Shown piece by piece: positions 26,853-34,368 of a DNA stretch of 64,000 bases; position 1 is the stretch's first letter; every line of letters begins with the position of its first letter. Both the position numbers and the translations under genes were made by a program. The notes beneath the pieces are model-generated. The model saw nothing but the letters and a program-made list of their open reading frames with translations. It searched no databases and had not been told where the DNA came from. The stretch covers positions 1 through 64,000 of the forward strand of contig JACRDI010000020.1 of assembly GCA_016218665.1 (NCBI GenBank), given 5' to 3'. Origin of the DNA: Desulfovibrio sp. Lineage in GTDB: Bacteria; Desulfobacterota; Desulfovibrionia; Desulfovibrionales; Desulfovibrionaceae.

Positions 26853-28061
26853 ATGCCCTTTTCCGATCGCAAGCGCCCCATTCTCGTCACCTGCCCCAAG
26901 GGCCTGCCGCCGTTTCTCGCCCGCGAAACCGCCGCCCTGGGCCTGCCTGGCCGCGAACTGGCCGCCGGGGTGCTGTGCGAAGGCGACATGCGCGACTGCA
27001 TGCGCCTGAACCTGGCCCTGCGCACCGGCCACCGCGTGCTGCTGGAGCTGGCGCGGCTCTCCGCGCCGGACCCCGCCGCCCTGGCGCGCGAGCTTTCCCG
27101 CCTGCCCTGGGAGGACATCATCCCGGCCGACGGCCACCTGACCATCGATTCCTCCGTGCAGAACGAGCACGTGCGCGACAGCCGCTTCGCCAACCAGAAG
27201 GCCAAGGACGCCATCGTGGACCGCATCAGCGCGCGAAAAGGGCGCCGGCCGGACTCCGGCCCGGACCCCGTGGGCGCGTGCCTGTTCCTGCACTGGCGCG
27301 GCGAGGCGGCCACCGTGTACATCGACACCACGGGCGCGCCGCTTTCGCGCCGGGGCTACCGCAAGATGCCCCACAAGGCCCCCCTGCAGGAGACCCTGGC
27401 CGCGGGCATCGTGCTGGCCACGGGCTACGGCCAAATGGCCGGGCAGGCAGAAAACGTGCAGCACTTCCTCTCCCCCATGTGCGGCAGCGGCACCCTGGCC
27501 ATCGAGGCCGCGCTCATCGCCCTGAACCGCGCGCCGGGCCTGCTGCGGCCCGACTTCGCCTTCCGCCACCTCATCGGCTTTGACGACAAGGTCTACGCCG
27601 AGCTGCGGCGCGAGGCCCAGGCAGGAGCGAAAAAGGAGCTGCCCGGCCGCATCATCGCCAGCGACCTCGACCCCGAGGCCGTGGCCGCGGCCCGGCAGAA
27701 CGCCCGCACCGCCGGGGTGGAGGCGCACATAAGCTTCGAGGTCTGCGACTTCCGCGACTCCACCGTGCCCGCAGAAGGCACCGGCGTGTGTGTGCTGAAC
27801 CCGGAGTACGGCGCGCGCCTGGGCGATTCCCCCCGGCTTGAGCCCATGTACGAGGGCATCGGCGAATTCTTCAAAAAAAGCCTGCCGGGCTGGCGGGGCT
27901 TCGTGTTCACCGGCAACCCCGCCCTTGCGGCCAAGGTGGGCCTGAAGCCCCGGCGCAAGACGCCCCTGTTCAACGCCAAGATAGAATGCCGCCTGCTGGA
28001 GTACGAGCTGTACCAGGGCAGCCGCCGCGCCCCGAAACCGGCCTCGAACCCGCCGGAGTAA
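26853..28061 (+). CDS. THUMP/RlmL-type 23S rRNA guanine-N2 methyltransferase
   Basis: 402 residues. An N-terminal ferredoxin-like/THUMP part (LVTCPKGLPPFLARE) is followed by a Rossmann methyltransferase with motif I FLSPMCGSGTLAIEAAL, an acidic SAM loop IIASDLDPEAV and motif IV VLNPEYGARLG. The layout matches the RlmL N-terminal half (m2G2445 of 23S rRNA). Motif IV reads NPEYG instead of the common NPPYG. The stop codon lies inside a 13-bp tandem repeat. It follows the GGDEF/EAL gene by 35 bases but has its own spaced leader. Confidence 0.87.
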   Translation: MPFSDRKRPILVTCPKGLPPFLARETAALGLPGRELAAGVLCEGDMRDCMRLNLALRTGHRVLLELARLSAPDPAALARELSRLPWEDIIPADGHLTIDSSVQNEHVRDSRFANQKAKDAIVDRISARKGRRPDSGPDPVGACLFLHWRGEAATVYIDTTGAPLSRRGYRKMPHKAPLQETLAAGIVLATGYGQMAGQAENVQHFLSPMCGSGTLAIEAALIALNRAPGLLRPDFAFRHLIGFDDKVYAELRREAQAGAKKELPGRIIASDLDPEAVAAARQNARTAGVEAHISFEVCDFRDSTVPAEGTGVCVLNPEYGARLGDSPRLEPMYEGIGEFFKKSLPGWRGFVFTGNPALAAKVGLKPRRKTPLFNAKIECRLLEYELYQGSRRAPKPASNPPE

Positions 28062-28108
28062 CCAGCCGGAGCAACCAGCCGGAGCAACAGGGCGGAGCAA
28101 CAGGGCGG
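28052..28108 (+). repeat. 13-bp tandem repeats across the methyltransferase stop codon
   Basis: Four 13-bp units (GCCGGAGTAACCA, GCCGGAGCAACCA, GCCGGAGCAACAG, GGCGGAGCAACAG) plus a partial fifth. The TAA stop lies in unit 1, where the other units read CAA. The unit length is not a multiple of three, so copy changes would not extend the protein unless the stop is lost. Confidence 0.75.
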
Positions 28109-28158
28109 CTTGACCAGGCCGTGGTACGGCGGCTCACCCGGTGGGACGGCCCGACCGA

Positions 28159-28187
28159 TTGACAGCCCTCGCCCGCCGGGCTAGCCT
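28159..28187 (+). promoter_or_regulatory. Promoter of the BtsR/BtsS-like genes
   Basis: Consensus TTGACA (28159-28164), 17-base spacer and TAGCCT (28182-28187), about 45 bases upstream of the regulator ATG. Confidence 0.6.
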
Positions 28188-28232
28188 CGCGCAGTCACGA
28201 ACCGGACGCATACCGGAGGGGAACCCACCGCC

Positions 28233-29009
28233 ATGCATCTGCGCGCGCTCATAGTCGACGACGAGGCCCCGGCCCGCGACGAACTGCTCTACCTGCTGCA
28301 GGCCCACCCGGACGTGGAGGCCGCCCAGGCCGAAAGCGCGGGCGAAGCCCTGGCCGCCATGGCCCAGGGCAACGTGGACCTCGTGTTCCAGGACATCCAG
28401 ATGCCCGGGCAGGACGGCTTCGACGTGCTGGCCGGAGCCCAAGGGCTGGAGCGCCCGCCGCTCTTCGTCTTCGTCACCGCCTTCAACGAGCACGCCATCC
28501 GCGCCTTTGAGGAAAACGCGGCGGACTACCTGCTCAAGCCCGTCTCCCCGGACCGGCTGGCCAAGAGCCTGGAGCGCATCCGCAGGCTGCTGGCCGAGCC
28601 CGCGCCCAGCGACCTGAGCAGCGCCATCCAGCGCCTGCTGGTCAGCGCCGGCCGGGCCGAGGCCAGGCCCCTTTCGCGCATCGCCGTGGAACAGGGCGGC
28701 CGCATCGCCCTCATCCCCGCCGCCAGCGTGCTCTTCATCGAGGCCGACGAGAAACGCCTGGTGGCCGTGACCGACACCGAGCGCCTGCCCTGCCACGGCC
28801 TGCCCACCCTGGCCAAGGCGGCGGAGCGCCTCTCCGGCCTGCCCTTTTTCCAGGCCAACCGGGCCCAGCTGGTGAACATGGAGCGCGTGGCCGAGTTCGC
28901 CCCCTGGTTCGGCGGCAAGTACTGCGTCACCATGGCCGACCCCGCCCGCACCGAGGTGACCGTGAGCCGCAACCGCGTGCGCGAGTTCAAGGAAAAGCTG
29001 GGCATCTAA
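28233..29009 (+). CDS. LytTR-family response regulator (BtsR/YehT-like)
   Basis: 258 residues. The receiver domain has acidic pair LIVDDEAPARDE (Asp 9-10), phospho-acceptor Asp in LVFQDIQMPGQDGFDVL, the conserved Thr in FVTAFNEHAI and the Lys in YLLKPV. A LytTR DNA-binding domain follows from ~145 (VLFIEADEKRLVAVT, FFQANRAQLVNMERV). It is encoded 15 bases before the sensor kinase and just upstream of a CstA/BtsT gene, the target of BtsSR in E. coli. GGAGGGG precedes the ATG. Confidence 0.93.
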   Translation: MHLRALIVDDEAPARDELLYLLQAHPDVEAAQAESAGEALAAMAQGNVDLVFQDIQMPGQDGFDVLAGAQGLERPPLFVFVTAFNEHAIRAFEENAADYLLKPVSPDRLAKSLERIRRLLAEPAPSDLSSAIQRLLVSAGRAEARPLSRIAVEQGGRIALIPAASVLFIEADEKRLVAVTDTERLPCHGLPTLAKAAERLSGLPFFQANRAQLVNMERVAEFAPWFGGKYCVTMADPARTEVTVSRNRVREFKEKLGI

Positions 29010-29024
29010 GCGGAGCGGAGCGCC

Positions 29025-30749
29025 ATGGACGATTTCTTCAACCCCCAGGTACCGGAGCTCTTCCTCAACCTTTCCCAGCGCTTCGGCCTGCTGCTGGCGG
29101 GCTGCTTCGCGGTCATGACCGTCACCGCCATCGACAAGCTGGGCCCCCGGCACGACAGGCCCGTGTGGGCCACGGCCCTGCTCACCGTCATGTTCGGGCT
29201 CTTCGGCGTGCTGGGCACGTACTCCGGCAACGTGGTGTTCCAGTCCTTCGCCAACCTGCGCGGCATGGTGGTCATCACCGCCGGGCTCTTCGGCGGGCCC
29301 GTGGTGGGCATCGGCTCCGGGCTCATCGCCGGGGGCCAGCGCTACCTCATGGACATCGGCGGCTTCTCCGCCCTGCCCTGCGGGCTGGCCACGCTCATCG
29401 AGGGCACGGTGGCGGGCCTTGTGGCCTGGCGCTACCCGGCCCGCAGCCTGGACTGGCGCCTGGCCTTCTTCCTGTGCCTGGGCGGGGAGACCCTGCACCA
29501 GTTCCTCGTGCTGGGGCTCTCGCGTCCCTTCCCCACGGCGGTGGCCGTGGTGCAGGTCATCGCCCTGCCCATGATGGTCTTCAACTCCATCGGCGCGGCC
29601 TTCCTGGTGCAGGCGCTGAACATGCAGATGAGCTACCGCCAGGCCCGGAACCGCGCCCTGGCCCGGCAGATCCTCAGCATCGCCAACCAGACCCTGGCGC
29701 ACCTGCGCGCGGGCCTCACCGAGACCTCGGCCCGGGCCACGGCGGAGATCATCATGCGCGAGGCCCAGGTGCCGGCCGTGGCCGTCACCAGCGGCGAAAT
29801 CATCCTGGCCCACCTGGGCGAGGGGGAGGACCACCACCTGGCAGGGGGCGAGGTGCTCACCCGGGCCACGCACAAGGTCATCGAAACCGGCGAGGCCATG
29901 TTCCTGCGCGACAAGGCCGAGATATGCTGCCCCAACCCCGGCTGCCTGCTCACCGAGGCCATCATCGTTCCCCTGCGCAAGGGCGAGGGCATCCAGGGCT
30001 GCCTGAAGCTTTACGGCACGCGCAGGCGCCCGCTCGACGACACCCTCTTCGAGCTGGCCAAAGGCCTGGCCGGCCTCTTCGCCACCCAGCTGGAGCTGGA
30101 GAACATCGGCATCAAGAACCAGTTGCTGGCCCACGCGGAGATCCGCCGCCTGCAGGCCCAGATCAACCCGCACTTCCTGTTCAACTCGCTCAACACCATC
30201 GCCAGCTTCTGCCGCACGGCCCCGGCCCAGGCGCGGGAGCTGCTGCTCGATCTCTCGCGCTACATGCGCCGCAACCTGGACTCCAGCCGGGGGCTCATCC
30301 GCCTGTCGGAAGAAATCGAGCAGACGAGCGCCTACCTGGCCATCGAGCAGGCCCGCTTCGGCAGCCGCATCAAGACCGAGATCGACCTGGGCCCCCTGGC
30401 CGAGGACTGCGTCACCCCGCCGCTCATCATCCAGCCCCTGGTGGAGAACGCCGTGCGCCACGGCATTTTGCCCAAGCCCGAGGGCGGGCTGGTGAAGCTG
30501 ACCGCCTGGAGGGAGGACGGGCACCTGCTGGTGGAGGTGCACGACGACGGCGTGGGCATGCCCCCGGACCAGGTGCGCGCCATCACCGCCGCGGTGGAGC
30601 TGGAGTCGCTCTCCGAGGGCATCGGCGCGCGCAACTCCAATCAGCGGCTGGTGCAGCTCTACGGTCCGGCCTATGGCATGATGGTCATGAGCGCGCCGGG
30701 CGAGGGCACGAGCATCACCCTGCGCATTCCCCAGCTGCTTCCCCAGTAG
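29025..30749 (+). CDS. LytS-family sensor histidine kinase (BtsS/YehU-like)
   Basis: 574 residues. A 5TMR-LYT type membrane region (~15-200) contains GLFGGPVVGIGSGLIAG. It is followed by a GAF-like domain (~210-345) and a His-kinase domain with phospho-accepting His in QINPHFLFNSLNTI (~380). The ATPase has VENAVRHG and DDGVGMPP. In E. coli BtsS senses extracellular pyruvate; the same ligand is a reasonable guess because a CstA/BtsT carrier follows. The cysteine-rich CCPNPGCLLTE inside the GAF could be a metal or redox site. RBS GGAGCGGAGCG. Confidence 0.92.
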   Translation: MDDFFNPQVPELFLNLSQRFGLLLAGCFAVMTVTAIDKLGPRHDRPVWATALLTVMFGLFGVLGTYSGNVVFQSFANLRGMVVITAGLFGGPVVGIGSGLIAGGQRYLMDIGGFSALPCGLATLIEGTVAGLVAWRYPARSLDWRLAFFLCLGGETLHQFLVLGLSRPFPTAVAVVQVIALPMMVFNSIGAAFLVQALNMQMSYRQARNRALARQILSIANQTLAHLRAGLTETSARATAEIIMREAQVPAVAVTSGEIILAHLGEGEDHHLAGGEVLTRATHKVIETGEAMFLRDKAEICCPNPGCLLTEAIIVPLRKGEGIQGCLKLYGTRRRPLDDTLFELAKGLAGLFATQLELENIGIKNQLLAHAEIRRLQAQINPHFLFNSLNTIASFCRTAPAQARELLLDLSRYMRRNLDSSRGLIRLSEEIEQTSAYLAIEQARFGSRIKTEIDLGPLAEDCVTPPLIIQPLVENAVRHGILPKPEGGLVKLTAWREDGHLLVEVHDDGVGMPPDQVRAITAAVELESLSEGIGARNSNQRLVQLYGPAYGMMVMSAPGEGTSITLRIPQLLPQ

Positions 30750-30930
30750 CGCCCCCGGAGCAGGGCGCATGGAGGACCAGCGGGGCGTTCCCGGCCGGCA
30801 GGACGCGCATTTCAGGCCCCGCTAGCGCCGCCTCATCCCCCGGATTCGCCTTTTCGACCATGGCCCCCTGCACAAGACACGCGTCCAGTGGCACAGAGCA
30901 GTCATCACCCCTACAGGTAAGGAGGACAGA

Positions 30931-32742
30931 ATGAACGCCTTGACCCTGGTCTTTGTCTCCCTATGCGTCTTCGCCATAGGCTACCGGCTTTACGGCCTGT
31001 TCATCGCCAACAAGGTGCTGGAGCTGAAGGCCGAGCGCGTGACCCCGGCCGTGAAAATGGCCGACGGCCGCGACTACGTGAAGACGAACAAGTTCGTGCT
31101 GTTCGGCCACCACTTCGCGGCCATCGCCGCGGCGGGCCCGCTTTTGGGACCGGTGCTCGCGGCGCAGTTCGGCTACCTGCCCGGCGCGCTGTGGATCATC
31201 GTGGGCTGCGTGCTGGCCGGCGCCGTGCACGACATGGTGGTCCTCTTCGCCTCCGTGCGGCACAAGGGCCGCAGCCTGGGCAAGATCGCCGAGAGCGAGA
31301 TCGGCAAGACCGTGGGCCACGTGGCCTCCTGGGCGGTGCTGTTCATCCTCATCCTGACCCTGGCCGGGCTTTCCATCGCCGTGGTCAACGCCATGGCCGA
31401 GAGCGCCTGGGGCACCTTCACCGTGTTCGCCACCATCCCCATCGCCCTGCTCATGGGCGTGTACCTGCACGTGTGGCGCGAGGGCGACGTGAAGGGCGCC
31501 AGCATCATCGGCGTGGTGCTGCTGTTCCTGGCGGTCATCGCCGGTCCCTACGTGGTGGCCGACCCCACCCTGGGCCCCCTGTTCAACATGAGCAAGAAGA
31601 CCATCGCCCTCACCATCCCGGTGTACGGCTTCGTGGCCTCGGTGCTGCCGGTGTGGCTGCTCCTGTGCCCGCGCGACTACCTGTCCACCTACCTCAAGAT
31701 CGGCACCATCGTCATGCTGGCCGCGGGCATCATCTTCGTGCAGCCCACGCTGCTCATGGAGCCCATCACCAAGTTCGTGGCCGGCGGCGGCCCGGTCATT
31801 CCCGGCCCTGTGTTCCCCTTCATCTTCATCACCATCGCCTGCGGCGCCCTGTCCGGCTTCCACGCCATCATCGGCACCGGCACCACGCCCAAGATGATCG
31901 GCAACGAGCGCGACGTGCTCTTCGTGGGCTTCGGCGCCATGCTGGTGGAAGGCTTCGTGGCCATCATGGCCCTCATCGCCGCTTGCACCCTGGTGCCGGC
32001 CGACTACTTCGCCATCAACTCCGCCCCGGCGGTGTTCGCCAAGCTCGGCATGGACGTGGTGGACCTGCCCGCCCTGTCCGCAGCGGTGCAGGAGAACATC
32101 CAGGGCCGTCCCGGCGGCGCGGTGAGCCTCGCCGTGGGCATGGCCCACATCTTCGCCAAGGTGCCCTTCATGCAGCACCTGATGAGTTACTGGTACCACT
32201 TCGCCATCATGTTCGAGGCCGTGTTCATCTTGACCGCCGTCGACACCGGCACCCGCGTGGGCCGCTTCTTCCTGCAGGAAATGATCGGCACCGTCATTCC
32301 GAAGTTCGACGACAAGCGCTGGTGGCCCGGCGTCATCATCACCAGCGCCATCTTCACCGCCAGCTGGGGCTACCTTGTCTACACCGGCGACATCAGCACC
32401 ATCTGGCCGCTCTTCGGCATGAGCAACCAGCTGCTGGCCTCCTGCGCGCTGATCATCGGCACCACCATGATCATCCGCATGAACAAGGCCAAGTACGCCT
32501 GGATCACCGCGGTGCCCGGCATCTCCATGGCCTTCATCACCATGTATGCCGGCTACCTGAACATCTTCAACAACTACCTGCCGGGCGGCAAGTACCTGCT
32601 GGCCGGCCTGGGCGGCCTGGTCATGGTGCTCATGGTCATCGTGTTCATCGGGGCCATACGCCGCTGGATGGAGCTTCTCTCCATCAAGACGACCCAGAAG
32701 GACGAGTACGGCGAGACCGTGGTCGCCCTGGCCGAGGAATAA
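30931..32742 (+). CDS. cstA: CstA/BtsT family carbon-starvation protein (pyruvate/peptide carrier)
   Basis: 603 residues with about 16 membrane helices. CstA-family signatures include FGHHFAAIAAAGPLLGPVLAAQFGYLPG and GAVHDMVVLFASVRHKGRSLG near the N-terminus, and FHAIIGTGTTPKMI in the middle. It likely imports pyruvate (or peptides) by proton symport. The length fits the shorter CstA group (E. coli CstA is ~700). TAAGGAGG precedes the ATG. The 181-bp gap from the kinase gene could hold LytTR regulator sites, but I could not identify one. It ends at a strong terminator. Confidence 0.93.
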   Translation: MNALTLVFVSLCVFAIGYRLYGLFIANKVLELKAERVTPAVKMADGRDYVKTNKFVLFGHHFAAIAAAGPLLGPVLAAQFGYLPGALWIIVGCVLAGAVHDMVVLFASVRHKGRSLGKIAESEIGKTVGHVASWAVLFILILTLAGLSIAVVNAMAESAWGTFTVFATIPIALLMGVYLHVWREGDVKGASIIGVVLLFLAVIAGPYVVADPTLGPLFNMSKKTIALTIPVYGFVASVLPVWLLLCPRDYLSTYLKIGTIVMLAAGIIFVQPTLLMEPITKFVAGGGPVIPGPVFPFIFITIACGALSGFHAIIGTGTTPKMIGNERDVLFVGFGAMLVEGFVAIMALIAACTLVPADYFAINSAPAVFAKLGMDVVDLPALSAAVQENIQGRPGGAVSLAVGMAHIFAKVPFMQHLMSYWYHFAIMFEAVFILTAVDTGTRVGRFFLQEMIGTVIPKFDDKRWWPGVIITSAIFTASWGYLVYTGDISTIWPLFGMSNQLLASCALIIGTTMIIRMNKAKYAWITAVPGISMAFITMYAGYLNIFNNYLPGGKYLLAGLGGLVMVLMVIVFIGAIRRWMELLSIKTTQKDEYGETVVALAEE

Positions 32743-32766
32743 GCTCTCCGGCCCGCCCAACCGCAA

Positions 32767-32797
32767 GGCCCCCGGATGCGTCCGGGGGCCTTTTTTT
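32767..32797 (+). terminator. Intrinsic terminator after cstA
   Basis: GGCCCCCGGA, TGCG loop, TCCGGGGGCC, followed by seven T residues. Very strong. Confidence 0.92.
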
Positions 32798-32857
32798 GCG
32801 CGCATCCCTTTGACCCCAGGCGGGCAAACGGGTAATGAAGCGCAACGGAGGAACGCC

Positions 32858-33142
32858 ATGACCAACGCCATTGTCCTCATGCACGTCCAGCCCACGGCCA
32901 TCAACGTCGTGGCCCAGAAGCTCGTCGCCATCGACGGCATCAGCGAAGTCCATTCCGTGGGCGGCCGCTACGACCTCGTGGCCATCATCCGCGCGCGGGA
33001 CAACGACGACCTGGCCACCATCGTGACCGAGAAGATGCTCCTCATCCAGGGCATCACCGGCACGGAAACCCTCATTTCCTACCGCGTCATCTCCAGCTAC
33101 GACCTTGAGAGCACCTTCTCCCTGGGCAATGACAGGCCGTAG
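32858..33142 (+). CDS. Stand-alone Lrp/AsnC ligand-binding (RAM) domain protein
   Basis: 94 residues: an alpha-beta sandwich of the Lrp effector domain (IVLMHVQPTAINVVAQKLVAIDG..., VGGRYDLVAIIRARD, IQGITGTETLISYRVIS) without any DNA-binding HTH. Such proteins bind amino acids as oligomers and may modulate true Lrp proteins. GGAGG lies 7 bases before the ATG at 32858. A terminator follows the stop at once, so it is a one-gene unit after the cstA terminator. Confidence 0.88.
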   Translation: MTNAIVLMHVQPTAINVVAQKLVAIDGISEVHSVGGRYDLVAIIRARDNDDLATIVTEKMLLIQGITGTETLISYRVISSYDLESTFSLGNDRP

Positions 33143-33149
33143 AGCTTTC

Positions 33150-33170
33150 CCCGCGCCAGCGCGGGCTTTT
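33150..33170 (+). terminator. Terminator after the RAM-domain gene
   Basis: CCCGCG, CCAG loop, CGCGGG, then CTTTTG. It lies 8 bases past the stop codon and argues against starting the next gene further upstream. Confidence 0.65.
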
Positions 33171-33191
33171 GTCCGCAGCGGCGTCCGCCAT

Positions 33192-34346
33192 ATGGTGCGG
33201 GGGCTTGCCCTTGCGTGCATGGGCCTGGCCCTTGCCGGCTGCGCCCTCCTCCGGCCGGAGGCCCCAACGCCTGAGCTCAAGCGCCAGGCCGGTCAGATGC
33301 TCCTGGTGGGCTTCCGCGGGGCGGAGCCCCTGGACGCCGCGGGCAGGGCCCTGCCCATCCTGGAGCAGATCCCCCGCCTGAACCTCGGTGGGGTCATCCT
33401 CTTCGACCGCGACGCCCAGCTGGGCACGCCGGGGCGCAACGTCACCGGCCCGGAGCAGCTCAAGCGCCTGAACGCCGCCCTGGCCCAGGCCGCGCGCGGG
33501 GCCGGCATGCCGCCGCTGTTCATCGCCGTGGACCAGGAGGGCGGGCGCGTGCAGCGCCTGAAGCCCGCCAACGGCTTCCCCGACAGTCCTGCCGCGGCGG
33601 ACCTCTGCCCGGATGCCGACGCCGACGGGCAGGCCGCCCTGGCCGCCGGAACGGCCACGGGCCGCATGCTGCGCCAGGCGGGCTTCAACCTGGACTTTGC
33701 CCCCGTGTGCGACGTGAACGTGAACCCGCAAAACCCGGTCATCGGCGGCATCGGCCGCAGCTTCTCCGCCGATCCCGCGCGCGTTGCCGCCTGCGCCGGG
33801 GCCTTTGCCCGGGGCCTGCGGTCCGCAGGGGTGCTCAGCGTGGCCAAGCACTTCCCCGGCCACGGGTCCAGCACCTCGGACAGCCACCTGGGCTTCACCG
33901 ATGTTTCCGCCACCTGGAGCGAGTCCGAGCTCGCCCCCTTTTCCGCGCTCATCGCAAGCGGCCAGGCGGACATGGTCATGACCGCCCACGTGTTCAACGA
34001 GCGCCTGGACACCCGGCACCCGGCCTCGCTGTCGCGCCCGGTGACCACAGGACTTCTGCGCCGCAGGCTCGGCTTCACCGGCGTGGTGGTGACCGACGAC
34101 CTGCAGATGCGCGCCATCACGGACAAGTACGGCCTCAAGGAGGCCCTGGGCCTGGCGGTGAACGCCGGGGCGGACCTGCTGCTCATCGGCAACAACCTGG
34201 CCTACGAGGAAGACGCCGCCGACAAGGCGCTTGGCGCCCTCATGGAACTGGTGGCCGAGGGAAGCGTCAGCCCCGCGCGCATCCGCGAATCCGCCGAACG
34301 CATCCGGGCCCTGAAGGCCCGCGCCCTCTCCGGAGAGCACGAATAA
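33192..34346 (+). CDS. nagZ: Glycoside hydrolase family 3 beta-N-acetylhexosaminidase, lipoprotein
   Basis: About 384 residues. A lipoprotein signal MVRGLALACMGLALAGC ends in lipobox LAGC. The GH3 barrel follows, with IAVDQEGGRVQRL, the NagZ-type general acid loop AKHFPGHGSSTSDSHLG and nucleophile Asp in VVVTDDLQMRAI. It removes terminal GlcNAc from peptidoglycan fragments, here probably at the periplasmic face of a membrane. Classical NagZ is cytoplasmic, so the lipobox is a difference. Start uncertain: the frame is open to 33105 and an ATG at 33129 overlaps the previous gene, but those precede the terminator. Confidence 0.87.
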   Translation: MVRGLALACMGLALAGCALLRPEAPTPELKRQAGQMLLVGFRGAEPLDAAGRALPILEQIPRLNLGGVILFDRDAQLGTPGRNVTGPEQLKRLNAALAQAARGAGMPPLFIAVDQEGGRVQRLKPANGFPDSPAAADLCPDADADGQAALAAGTATGRMLRQAGFNLDFAPVCDVNVNPQNPVIGGIGRSFSADPARVAACAGAFARGLRSAGVLSVAKHFPGHGSSTSDSHLGFTDVSATWSESELAPFSALIASGQADMVMTAHVFNERLDTRHPASLSRPVTTGLLRRRLGFTGVVVTDDLQMRAITDKYGLKEALGLAVNAGADLLLIGNNLAYEEDAADKALGALMELVAEGSVSPARIRESAERIRALKARALSGEHE

Positions 34347-34368
34347 CGACCCGAACGGGGGGAACGCC

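Noticed and set aside
30889-30904. TGGCAC before cstA as a sigma54 promoter
   Set aside because: The matching -12 TTGC element is missing at the required spacing, and no sigma54 activator is adjacent.
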